A stretch of DNA of 12,694 nt from Chloroflexota bacterium (GTDB lineage: Bacteria; Chloroflexota; Anaerolineae; Fen-1058), in the NCBI GenBank assembly GCA_016219235.1, contig JACRBO010000275.1, forward strand, positions 1 to 12,694, given 5' to 3'. Below, one piece after another: positions 5,478 through 12,493 of this stretch. Position 1 is the first letter of the stretch, and the number at the start of each line of letters is the position of its first letter. Position numbers and translations under genes: made by a program. The notes below the pieces were generated by a model. The model did not search any database, had not been told where the DNA came from, and worked only from the letters and a program-made list of their open reading frames with translations.

Positions 5478-7925
5478 TCAATAGGGCGCAACGTCAAAAT
5501 AGGCGCTGAACGAGTACTGGCCGGTGTTGCCTGCGCCGTCGGTGGCGCGCACAAACCATCGATAAGCCCGGCCACACTCCACGGGCACCCGCGCCGTCAG
5601 GCCCGCCGTGCTGCCGGCCGCGACGGGCGTGTAAGCGCCATCTGAATCGGGCACGTAGCGCTCCAGCTGCCAGTCGTAGCGGATGATGCCGCTGGCGTCT
5701 TTCGTTTCGCTCCACGTCAGCGTGGCAGGACTTTCGCACTTGACTTGCGTGTCGTTGGGAGTCAACTGGCGCGGCGGCGGGGGCGGCGTCTTATGATCCG
5801 AGGTTGGCAACAGATTCTCCGTAACCGTCAGCGCGGTATCGAGTGTGCTGTTGTCCATGAACTCCACACGCAGCGTATACGTCGTGGTTTCAAACAGGCA
5901 GACCTCGCGCTGACTGCGTCCTCTCACTCCCTCACCGTTGAGCCGGACCGATTTCACATTCTCGACCGCCCACGACAAGATCGTGCAGGCCCCGCGCCCG
6001 ATCGGATTGGGCTTCGCCGTAAAGACGATGGGTGGCCGCGTGGCCGTCGGCGTCGGAGTGGGCGTGCGTGTGGCCGGGCGACGAGTGGGCGTCGGCGCGA
6101 GCGATGGATCGATCACCAGACTCCGATAGGCTGGTGGCTCTTCGATGTTGCCCGCGTTGTCCGTGGCCGAAGCCAGCACGACAAAACGGCCCGGCCCGCC
6201 GCCGAAGGTTTCACCTACTTCATCCGATGGCTCCAGCGGCTGCGGCACACCACTCGGCGCGATCGTGATCGGCGAGGTGTACACCAGCCACGTTGAGCCG
6301 CCGTCGAGGCTGTATTCGATCTGCGCGATGCCGCTCGCATCGGTCGCGGTCAACGTCACCGTGACTTGATCGTAGAACGCGCCTTCCGGCGAAGTCACGC
6401 CCGATAGTTGAATGTCCGTTATCGGCGGAACGAGGTCGCGCGTCGGCTTGCCCATCAAACTGAAACGGCCCGGTCGATCGGTGAAGGCGATGGCGATGTG
6501 CCTGCTCAAATCCAATTGCGTTGAGAGCGGCGTCCACTCGTTTCGATCGGTTTCGGCGCGATAAATGATCAGCGTGTTCGGATCGACGTTGGTCAAATCC
6601 TCATCGTCAAAGGGGATTTGAATTTCCAATGGTGGATCAAATTTATCGATAGGATTACCGCTCGAATCAAAGACCGATAGGCTATGCGCATTGCCCGTGC
6701 CCGCCGTCGAATCGGTCGGATTCGGATCGGGCGACTGCGACCAGTTGACGGTGCCGTTGGGCGGCAGTGATCCAATCGGGGCGCAGGTGAGCGCTTCAAT
6801 TGTCGATGTGATCAATGCGCTGATCGATAGATCAATCTGGCCGCCGCCATCGGGCGGCACTTGCGCGCTCACGCCCAGCGGATGCAGCCACAGATACCAG
6901 CTGAGGCTGGGCGCGTGCGTGTACGTTGCGCCGCGCGCGTCAACGAAGGTCTGCGCCGTCCCCCACGGATCGACGGGATATTGCGCGCCGGGCGTGAAGC
7001 CGTAGGGATCGACCGTTTCATCGGCAGAGAACACGCCGTCGCGGTTGCGATCGAAGCGCACTTCAAAGTGCAAATGATGGCCCGTGCTCCAGCCCGTGTT
7101 GCCCATCGTGCCCAGGCGCTCACCCGCGTTGATGGGCTGATTGACGCGGCTCTTCATCGCGTCAAAAAATTGATCGGGGTTCAGATGCCAGTAGATTGTC
7201 TCGAAATCTCCGATGCCGACAACGCTGTGTTTGATCTTCACGTACAACGCGCCCGAGGCGGCGTGCGTGTTAACGTCCATCACCAGACCGGCGGCGGCGG
7301 CGAAGACGGGCGTGGTGGGCGTGCGCGGTACATAGGGCATGAAGTCATATGCGGGATGGCCGCTGTAGTAATCCGCTTCGCTGGCGCTGCCGTCGAAGAT
7401 GAGGATGCGATCGCCAATCGGCGTATCGAACGGCTCGCGGCCTGCCGTTACCGCCTTCGCGCGCGGCGCGGGATACAACGGATAGAGATGATCGAAGAAA
7501 CTGTTGATGCGTCCGCCGGCGCGATAGCGCTGGCTGGCGCGGCGAAATTGCGCGTCGGTGCAACCGAAGCCGCCGTCAATACCATTGCACGGAAACGGCA
7601 GTTCGAGGAAGGGCAGCGGATCACCGGCGCGGCCGCGCGGCGCAGCGATTTGAGGATTAGTGGCTGCATTCAGCGTTGTGGGTTCGATCGGTTTCAGCGG
7701 CGGCCGCGCGCAGGCGGCGGCTTCCAGCGTAGCGGTGATCGTCGGCGTGATGATGGCGGCAGTAGTAACGGCGGGCGTGGGGGTCGATCGGGCGGCGGGC
7801 GCGACGACGCGCAGCACGACCAGCGCCGCCAGCGCCAACCCGATCACAATCGCGCCAACGACCGCGCCGCCGATCGCATAAGCCACCGGATGTTGAAGAA
7901 TATGCCGCTTGATCTGATTGAGCAT
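5478..7925 (-). CDS. Membrane-anchored M23 (LytM-type) metallopeptidase with EF-hand-like loop and Ig-like repeats
   Basis: An 815-residue protein. Residues 14-41 form an N-terminal membrane anchor, followed by a Thr/Ala/Pro linker to about 68. The M23 domain spans roughly 170-310 with ligands H190 and D194 (HPAYD), YWHL with H247, and HHLHFEV with H284 and H286, so the active site looks intact and a peptidoglycan cross-link is the likely substrate. An EF-hand-like loop follows at once: D292, N294, D296, G297, S300 and E303. A DPYGF motif at 306-310 ends the domain. Residues 500-605 look like an Ig-like domain with CHB_HEX-type TDASGIAQIEYSLDGG. A TPTPTPT linker lies at 610-630, and two more Ig/FN3-like repeats at 631-702 and 718-812. 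No Shine-Dalgarno precedes the ATG; a weak CATTAT 7 nt upstream might allow a leaderless start. It may trim the wall for CIS passage or for cell growth. Confidence 0.92.
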   Translation of the reverse strand: MLNQIKRHILQHPVAYAIGGAVVGAIVIGLALAALVVLRVVAPAARSTPTPAVTTAAIITPTITATLEAAACARPPLKPIEPTTLNAATNPQIAAPRGRAGDPLPFLELPFPCNGIDGGFGCTDAQFRRASQRYRAGGRINSFFDHLYPLYPAPRAKAVTAGREPFDTPIGDRILIFDGSASEADYYSGHPAYDFMPYVPRTPTTPVFAAAAGLVMDVNTHAASGALYVKIKHSVVGIGDFETIYWHLNPDQFFDAMKSRVNQPINAGERLGTMGNTGWSTGHHLHFEVRFDRNRDGVFSADETVDPYGFTPGAQYPVDPWGTAQTFVDARGATYTHAPSLSWYLWLHPLGVSAQVPPDGGGQIDLSISALITSTIEALTCAPIGSLPPNGTVNWSQSPDPNPTDSTAGTGNAHSLSVFDSSGNPIDKFDPPLEIQIPFDDEDLTNVDPNTLIIYRAETDRNEWTPLSTQLDLSRHIAIAFTDRPGRFSLMGKPTRDLVPPITDIQLSGVTSPEGAFYDQVTVTLTATDASGIAQIEYSLDGGSTWLVYTSPITIAPSGVPQPLEPSDEVGETFGGGPGRFVVLASATDNAGNIEEPPAYRSLVIDPSLAPTPTRRPATRTPTPTPTATRPPIVFTAKPNPIGRGACTILSWAVENVKSVRLNGEGVRGRSQREVCLFETTTYTLRVEFMDNSTLDTALTVTENLLPTSDHKTPPPPPRQLTPNDTQVKCESPATLTWSETKDASGIIRYDWQLERYVPDSDGAYTPVAAGSTAGLTARVPVECGRAYRWFVRATDGAGNTGQYSFSAYFDVAPY

Positions 7926-7947
7926 CGTTAAAATAATGGGACGCAGA

Positions 7948-7968
7948 CCCTGGCACTGCCCGCCAGGG
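7948..7968. repeat. 7-bp-stem hairpin between the lipoprotein and M23 genes
   Basis: CCCTGGC (7948-7954) pairs with GCCAGGG (7962-7968) around a 7-nt loop, 22 bp upstream of the M23 start. On the minus strand a T-rich stretch (ATTATTTT) follows only after 9 nt, so it is a poor terminator. It could act as an attenuator or mRNA-stability hairpin. Confidence 0.5.
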
Positions 7969-7987
7969 CAAGTGTAAACGCTGATTT

Positions 7988-8032
7988 CGCAGATTTGAAT
8001 TTATCTGCGTTCATCTGCGCCAATCTGCGTCC
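7988..8032. repeat. ATCTGCGNNN decamer array with inverted leading unit
   Basis: Three adjacent decamers (ATCTGCGTTC, ATCTGCGCCA, ATCTGCGTCC; 8003-8032) follow an inverted CGCAGAT at 7988-7994. The inverted unit can pair with ATCTGCG at 8003-8009 across an 8-nt loop. This is a different microrepeat family from those in the other gaps. Confidence 0.7.
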
Positions 8033-8049
8033 GATAGGCTGGTTAGGCC

Positions 8050-8628
8050 CTACGGGACGACAATCTCCACATACGGACGCTGACCAAAGGGCGAACCATC
8101 CGGCGCGAAGATGCGCCACTGGCTGCGATACTTGCCCGCCGTCATCGGCGACACAAACTTCACCGTGACGTCAATCGTCGCATTCGGCGCGACCGTCTGC
8201 GGCAGATTCATGTTCTGCCCGGCCAGCGCCACGTCGTTGATCAACCGGAATTGATAGGTCGTGTCCCACGTGCAGGTGCCGGTATTTTGAATGCGCCACG
8301 TTTTGTCGAAGGGCGTGCCCGGCGCAAAGTGCGTGCCATCCGGCACCGAAATATCTTCCACGAATTTGGAATCGTTGGTGCAGGGCGCGGGCTGAGCCGT
8401 GGGCGCAGGCGGCGGCACATCGGGCGTTTGCGTGGGCGGCACGATCGGCGGCACGGTGGCCGTCGGTGTGACTTTGGGCGCGGCCGTCGCCGTCAAGATC
8501 GCTTCAGCCGTTTGCGCCAACTGCGTCCCGCTATCGCCGGGCGCGGCGGGCGTGGTGCTGCCACCGCAGGAAGCCAGCAGCGCGAGAGTGCAAAGCAGAA
8601 TGAGGGCAAGCGTTATTCGTTGAGACAT
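8050..8628 (-). CDS. Lipoprotein with NBR1-type Ig-like domain
   Basis: A 192-residue product started at the ATG at 8628, which has AAGGA 5 nt upstream. An in-frame start 20 codons earlier lies in the repeat and is rejected. Residues 1-21 are a lipoprotein signal with lipobox LLASC (C21). A low-complexity Ala/Thr/Pro linker runs 22-82. Residues 86-191 match the Ig-like domain named after human NBR1: FVEDISVPDGT (89-99), PGTPFDKTWRIQNTG (103-117), CTW (119-121) and TAGKYRSQWRIFAPDG (163-178). In bacteria this domain is found on exported, surface-anchored proteins, where its ligand is generally unknown. Mature protein would be lipid-anchored on the outer face of the membrane. It directly follows the FHA-tail gene (56-nt gap), which makes it a candidate surface partner of the CIS, but nothing in its sequence shows this. 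Confidence 0.88.
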   Translation of the reverse strand: MSQRITLALILLCTLALLASCGGSTTPAAPGDSGTQLAQTAEAILTATAAPKVTPTATVPPIVPPTQTPDVPPPAPTAQPAPCTNDSKFVEDISVPDGTHFAPGTPFDKTWRIQNTGTCTWDTTYQFRLINDVALAGQNMNLPQTVAPNATIDVTVKFVSPMTAGKYRSQWRIFAPDGSPFGQRPYVEIVVP

Positions 8629-8647
8629 GATGATCCTTGAGGCTGAC

Positions 8648-8704
8648 GAGTGATGAGTGACGAGTGAACGCCGATCATCACTCGTCACTTATCACTTATC
8701 ACTT
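8648..8704. repeat. Inverted GAGTGAY heptamer array forming a 20-bp hairpin
   Basis: Units GAGTGAT, GAGTGAC, GAGTGAA (8648-8668) face ATCACTC, GTCACTT, ATCACTT, ATCACTT (8677-8704). Bases 8648-8667 pair with 8678-8697 with only two G/T positions, around a 10-nt loop. The hairpin contains the stop codon of the FHA-tail gene (8685-8687). On the minus strand no T-run follows and the lipoprotein Shine-Dalgarno is 10 nt beyond it, so a processing or stability role is more likely than termination. Confidence 0.75.
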
Positions 8705-9704
8705 CCAGTTTGTACCCCGCGTGCGCGGGCTTTTCCAAATCGATGATCGACATCAGCAGCGCCCGATCGAGTTTGTCCGGTTCCGATGATTTGATCCGCA
8801 CGACAAAGCGATGGGCCTGATCGGCCTTCGCGCCTTTGCCCACCCCCGGCTCGACGATGTCCGGCGTGAAGCCGGTGTACAGCCGAAGAAACTCACTCAG
8901 GCCGCGCCGCGTGCCGCGCCATTCATACAATTCCACCGCCGCGCGGATCAACTCGCGGCGTTGACCTTCCGGCCAGCGTTCGTCCAGCACCAGACCCAGC
9001 CACGAGGCCAGCCAGGGCAAAAAGTCGGGCGGCGCCAGACGCGGATCGAAATACTGATAGAGCTGATCGATCTGCCGATCGAGCGGCGTCAAAATTTGCT
9101 CAAAAATCAGCAGAAAACGGCCCAAAAATTCATTGCCGCCGAGGAACGATGGTAGATACTTGAGATACGAACTCTGATCGGTGGGCATGCCCGGCGGCGT
9201 GACCGGCCGCTGCGGTTCGGGTGCACTGACCTCAATCGGCTCAGGCGGTTCAGGCGGTGGTGTAAACGATGGCGGTGGTGCCGCCGCTTCGAGTGGGGCA
9301 GTCGTCGCCGGCTTGCGCCTGATCGCCGTATCTTCGACCTCGGGTTTCGGTTGCGCCGCCGCGCGCATTCGCACCGGCGTGGTCGTCTTGTCCACCTCGA
9401 CGACGGGCGCGACAAATTTGATCAGCGTTTGCCCCACGCGAATCTGCGCGCCGTCGGACAACGGCACGGGCTGCTGCGCGGGCAGCCGCGCGCCGCTGAG
9501 GAACGTGCCATTGGCCGAACCGGCATCGACCAGGCGCACGCCGTCCGCGCCGCACAACAGGGCCGCATGCCGCCGCGAGACCTGTTGATCGTTGAGCGGA
9601 ATATCGACATCCGCCGAGCGCCCCAGTATCATCTGGGGCTTCGTCAGTTCGATGACGCCGCTCGTGCCATCCGCGTATTTGATTTCGAGTTTGCCGAAGG
9701 ACAT
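8685..9704 (-). CDS. FHA domain fused to TIGR02242-type (P2 gpI-like) phage tail/baseplate protein
   Basis: A 339-residue fusion. Residues 1-98 are an FHA domain with GR at 28-29, SRRH at 43-46 and GSANGT at 62-67, aligning without gaps to the FHA domain of the 3918-1576 protein up to N65. That alignment also supports the ATG at 9704, which has no Shine-Dalgarno. A Pro-rich linker covers about 135-177. Residues 180-285 carry the TIGR02242 signature: YLPSFLGG (183-190), FLGRFLLIFEQIL (193-205), DPRLAPPDFLPWLASWLGL (220-238) and YEWRGTRRGLSEFLRLYTG (260-278). A C-terminal part (298-337) has HRFVVRI and EKPAHAGYKLE, as in tail proteins of this family. It lies directly after the gp6/J-like gene, where contractile systems encode another wedge protein. 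The FHA domain should bind a phosphothreonine partner and so could dock or control the baseplate. The last residues (ISDK) and stop are repeat-encoded. Confidence 0.92.
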   Translation of the reverse strand: MSFGKLEIKYADGTSGVIELTKPQMILGRSADVDIPLNDQQVSRRHAALLCGADGVRLVDAGSANGTFLSGARLPAQQPVPLSDGAQIRVGQTLIKFVAPVVEVDKTTTPVRMRAAAQPKPEVEDTAIRRKPATTAPLEAAAPPPSFTPPPEPPEPIEVSAPEPQRPVTPPGMPTDQSSYLKYLPSFLGGNEFLGRFLLIFEQILTPLDRQIDQLYQYFDPRLAPPDFLPWLASWLGLVLDERWPEGQRRELIRAAVELYEWRGTRRGLSEFLRLYTGFTPDIVEPGVGKGAKADQAHRFVVRIKSSEPDKLDRALLMSIIDLEKPAHAGYKLEVISDK

Positions 9705-9716
9705 GGAGGGATCCGT

Positions 9717-9836
9717 GATGGGTAATTTGTGACTGGTAATTGGTAATCGGTAATCGGTTGACTGGTTACCAGTTGACCGTTTCCGATTAACCAGTTACCG
9801 ATTGACCAGTTGACCAGTTACCGATTGACCAGTTAC
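9717..9836. repeat. GGTNAAY/ACTGGT microrepeat array with central inversion
   Basis: The left half (9720-9767) has GGTAATT/GGTAATCGGT/GGTTGACT units. The right half (9768-9836) has the reverse-complement type (TTACCAGT, TTGACCGT, TTGACCAG, TTACCGAT). The switch is at ACTGGTTACCAGT. It fills nearly the whole 128-bp gap, and the TAA stop of the wedge gene (9833-9835) is in its last unit. Confidence 0.85.
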
Positions 9837-11806
9837 ACTCTTGTCTTCACCGTAATCCGATGATCATACGCAAACAACAGCGCGTCTTGCGTCAGCGCGA
9901 TCTTCTGGCCCGCAGCGCGCGCCTGCCCGGAACGCAGATCGACTTGATACAACGTCGCGTCTTGCACGAACTCCACACCGCTGACGGATTGCATGATCGT
10001 CATCACTTCCGATAGGTACAGATCGCGCCCGAAGGGCCAGCCCTGCCCATCGGACCCGCCGACCAGCGGATCGACGTACTTCGATAAGCGCTCGACGATC
10101 TGCGCCTGGACTCGTTCGATGCTCGCGTGCTTGTGGACCATCACCGTGGCTTCAACGGCGACGCCGACGTAAGCGGGACTATCCACCACCAGATTCGTCG
10201 TCAGCAAACGCCGTTCGTCCAAATACTTGCGCACCTCTTCGATCAACTCCGGCGCGGGCTGCAACGTCTGTGGCGTGATGCGCCCGCCCACCGACACCTG
10301 CGGCACGATCAACACTTCGACAGTGCCCGGCGTGGGCGCATCGGTCTTCTCTTCGACGCGAGCCTGAATACAGCGGGCGCGCGCGACCGTCTGACTCGCT
10401 TGCTTTGCCAGGTGCTCAAAGTCCTCCGCCGTTACCGCTCGATTGCGTGTGCGCAGCGCTTGCGGGGCGCGCATCTTGGCAGAGTCTAATGACTCTTGAT
10501 CGAGGCCGCCCGCTGCGGGCAAACGATTATTCACGCGCGCCACGTAGGGGATCGATGACTTCAACACGGTAAGCGTATTCGCGCCCACATTCCCGATCGT
10601 GCCGCCACCCGATCGGTAGCGCCCAAACCGCAGTTGCTTGCCCTTGGGCGGGATCAAGCCGTAGTAGCGTTCGACGCCGTTTGGTTGGCGAATGGCCGGC
10701 CCGAACTGCACTTCACCGCTGACGTTATCGATCACGTAATGGGCATCGTCGCCCGTCGAGTTGGTGAAGGTCTCCACTTCCTGCCACGGAATCCAGTCGC
10801 CGACTTCGTTTTGAATCTCGATCGTCTCGCCCTCGCGACGCGGCAGAACGGGGCGATTCTCAATGCGGAAAGTCTGGCCGGGCGTGCCGTCGCTGCGGCC
10901 CAATACTTCGTTGCGAATGACCAACGAGTGCGTGGCCCAGGCCGTGCCGCCGATGGTGATGGCTTTGATCGTGTTGATGCGCGGCGAGGCGGAGTAGGAC
11001 GATTGCTTAGGCCGCACCGGCGTCAGCCGCACGCGCACCCAGAAGGCGCGTTGACTGCCCATCGCTTTCACTTCCATGCCGCGCGGCAGGTGCAGAATCA
11101 CCGTGCCCATCGTGTTGAGGCCGCCCGTGCCGTCGGAGTCGACATCGCAGCGCACCCAGTGCTTGCCTTCGCCGCACCACGCTTCCCACGCCAGCGGCGG
11201 ATCTTTGGGATCGACGCCGATGCCTTCGACGCGGCAATCGATGGTGAGCGACAAAATGTTCTGGCTCAAGTTTTCGCCGAAGGCCAGATACAGCGCATCA
11301 CCCGCGATCGGCTTGCGCTGGAAAGCATCGAACAGTTCGGTAGCGAGATCAAGCTTAGGCGTCTGATCGACGAAGTTCTGCTCGTCGGACGACGTCCAGG
11401 CCGATCGGAGCGTGGGCGGGATCACGGTCAAGTTTTCATCGGTCGTGAACGTGATCGCGGCTTGATCGCCCGTGCGCACCGTCGCCACTTCCGTGCCTTT
11501 CGCAATCGTGATCGGCCCCGGCTGCGGCGCGGACAGCCAGAACGTGATCGGCGCACGGGCGGGCGTCGCGCCCTGCAAACGAATGCCGATCAAGTCCATG
11601 AAGCGGACGTAGTTTTTGTCCGGCACCCGATTGAGCCGGTACAACATCAGGTCCGTCATCCACGCGAACAACTCGATCAGTGTGACGCCCGGATCGGACA
11701 GATTGTGATCCGTCCACTCCGGGCAATAGCGCGGAATCAAGCCTTTGGCTTCGTTGACGAGGTCCTGAAAATGACGGTCGTCGAGTCGCGGTTCAGGTAG
11801 GGGCAT
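9833..11806 (-). CDS. Baseplate wedge protein, TIGR02243-type (gp6/J-like)
   Basis: A 657-residue protein from the ATG at 11806, with AAGGA 6 nt upstream. An earlier in-frame TTG at 11839 lies in the repeat array and is rejected. The N-terminus has the family block PEWTDHNLSDPGVTLIELFAW (29-49), then LMLYRLNRVPDKNYVRFMDLIGI (53-75). Residues 434-465 have the baseplate-J core: GGLDQESLDSAK and, near 456, RAVTAEDFEHLA. Residues 500-640 contain the typical VPQ, LDERRLLTTNLVV and LYLSEVMTIMQSVSGVEFV segments. Such proteins form the wedge ring around the spike in phage T4/P2-like tails and in eCIS (Afp11-like). The gene sits between gp25 and the FHA-tail protein, the usual baseplate order. No PAAR tip gene lies between it and gp25. 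Confidence 0.94.
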   Translation of the reverse strand: MPLPEPRLDDRHFQDLVNEAKGLIPRYCPEWTDHNLSDPGVTLIELFAWMTDLMLYRLNRVPDKNYVRFMDLIGIRLQGATPARAPITFWLSAPQPGPITIAKGTEVATVRTGDQAAITFTTDENLTVIPPTLRSAWTSSDEQNFVDQTPKLDLATELFDAFQRKPIAGDALYLAFGENLSQNILSLTIDCRVEGIGVDPKDPPLAWEAWCGEGKHWVRCDVDSDGTGGLNTMGTVILHLPRGMEVKAMGSQRAFWVRVRLTPVRPKQSSYSASPRINTIKAITIGGTAWATHSLVIRNEVLGRSDGTPGQTFRIENRPVLPRREGETIEIQNEVGDWIPWQEVETFTNSTGDDAHYVIDNVSGEVQFGPAIRQPNGVERYYGLIPPKGKQLRFGRYRSGGGTIGNVGANTLTVLKSSIPYVARVNNRLPAAGGLDQESLDSAKMRAPQALRTRNRAVTAEDFEHLAKQASQTVARARCIQARVEEKTDAPTPGTVEVLIVPQVSVGGRITPQTLQPAPELIEEVRKYLDERRLLTTNLVVDSPAYVGVAVEATVMVHKHASIERVQAQIVERLSKYVDPLVGGSDGQGWPFGRDLYLSEVMTIMQSVSGVEFVQDATLYQVDLRSGQARAAGQKIALTQDALLFAYDHRITVKTRV

Positions 11807-11830
11807 GATTAGTCCTTGGGCGCGTAGTGG

Positions 11831-11939
11831 ATTAGTCAATCGGTAATCGGTAATTGGTAATCGGTTGACTGGTTGACCGATTACCAGTTGACCAGTTGAC
11901 CAGTTGACCAGTTACCAGTTGACCGATTACCAGTTCACC
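11831..11939. repeat. GGTNAAY/TTGACCAG microrepeat array with central inversion
   Basis: Left half (11834-11872) has GGTAATC/GGTAATT/GGTTGACT units. The right half has TTGACCAG in tandem three times near 11888-11911, plus TTACCAGT and TTGACCGA. The halves face each other like the 9717-9836 array. It fills the gap between gp25 and wedge genes. Confidence 0.85.
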
Positions 11940-11941
11940 AC

Positions 11942-12343
11942 TCACTCTTCGTTGATCAAATAAAACGGATACACCAGCGAGCGCGTGTCCTGCGTCGCCT
12001 TTACACGGTAACGGATGTTGATGATCAGCTTGCCGACGGCCCGCAGCGATGAGTCGGTGGTGACTTCAATATCAACGACGTCCACGCGCGGCTCCCACCA
12101 CCCGATCGCTTCTTCCACGTATCGCTGGACCAACCCCAGCGTCTGCGCGTTGATGGGCGCGAAGGCCAGATCGTGAATCTTGCAGCCGAAGTCGGGCCGC
12201 ATCACGCGCTGACCGATGCCGGTGCTCAAAATCGTGATGATGGCCTGATCGATGTCGGTGGTGTCCACGGCCAGCGCAATGCCGCCGCGCCCGTCCACGC
12301 TCACCGGAAACGCCCAGCCTTTGCCAATGAGAGGGTTGGTCAT
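11942..12343 (-). CDS. gp25-like baseplate protein (GPW_gp25 family)
   Basis: A 133-residue protein, the usual length for the family. It begins MTNPLIGKGWAFPVSVDGRG, with the typical GxGWxFP opening. Characteristic segments follow: DTTDIDQAIITILSTGIGQRVMRPDFGC (about 27-54), the core EPR segment GWWEPRVDVVDIEV (about 79-92) and the closing strand INIRYRVKATQDTRSLVYPFYL (about 107-128). gp25-type proteins contribute the wedge core that joins sheath to baseplate in T4, P2, T6SS (TssE) and eCIS (Afp9-like). The ATG has no well-placed Shine-Dalgarno; AGGA lies 12 nt upstream, inside an octamer array that ends in the start codon. It lies between the spike and wedge genes, each separated by a microrepeat-filled gap. 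Confidence 0.93.
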   Translation of the reverse strand: MTNPLIGKGWAFPVSVDGRGGIALAVDTTDIDQAIITILSTGIGQRVMRPDFGCKIHDLAFAPINAQTLGLVQRYVEEAIGWWEPRVDVVDIEVTTDSSLRAVGKLIINIRYRVKATQDTRSLVYPFYLINEE

Positions 12344-12373
12344 GAAGTCGTATAGTCCTGTAGTCGGGTAGTC
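12342..12373 (-). repeat. GACTANNN octamer array overlapping the gp25 start codon
   Basis: On the minus strand four contiguous octamers read GACTACCC, GACTACAG, GACTATAC, GACTTCAT. The last one supplies the A and T of the gp25 ATG. GACTAATC units also appear in the adjoining array and in the spacer before the wedge-gene start. Confidence 0.7.
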
Positions 12374-12493
12374 AATTGGTAATTGGTCGATCAGTAATCG
12401 GTCAATTGGTGATTGGTTAATTGGTCAATTGGTGAACCAGTCAACCAGTTACCGGTTGACTAATCGACTAATTGACTAATCGACCAATGACTA
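12371..12493. repeat. GGTNAAY/GACTAAT microrepeat array with inversion
   Basis: The left part (12374-12433) has GGTAATT, GGTCAATT, GGTGATT units. After GGTGAACCAGT the orientation changes to AACCAGT, GACTAATC, GACTAATT, GACCAATG. It fills the spike/gp25 gap, and the TAG stop of the spike gene (12491-12493) is formed within a CTAATTG unit. Confidence 0.85.

Noticed and set aside
6861..7931. Plus-strand open frame of 356 codons
   Set aside because: Antisense to the M23 gene, whose catalytic motifs are clear. The product is Arg/Ala/Gly-rich without recognisable features.
7948..7968. Hairpin as an intrinsic terminator before the M23 gene
   Set aside because: The T-rich stretch is 9 nt away from the stem and interrupted, so a terminator call is not supported.
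7928..8119. Minus-strand open frame of 63 codons across the lipoprotein/M23 gap
   Set aside because: It runs through the end of the lipoprotein gene, the decamer array and the hairpin, so it is translated repeat rather than a gene.
10634..11800. Plus-strand open frame of 388 codons
   Set aside because: Antisense to the TIGR02243-type wedge gene; Arg/His/Gln-rich and featureless.
11807..11839. TTG at 11839 as the start of the wedge gene
   Set aside because: It lies in the repeat array without a Shine-Dalgarno, while the ATG at 11806 has AAGGA 6 nt upstream and begins at a family-like N-terminus.
9717..12493. Microrepeat arrays as CRISPR arrays
   Set aside because: Units are 7-8 nt, degenerate and contiguous with no unique spacers, and no cas gene is present.
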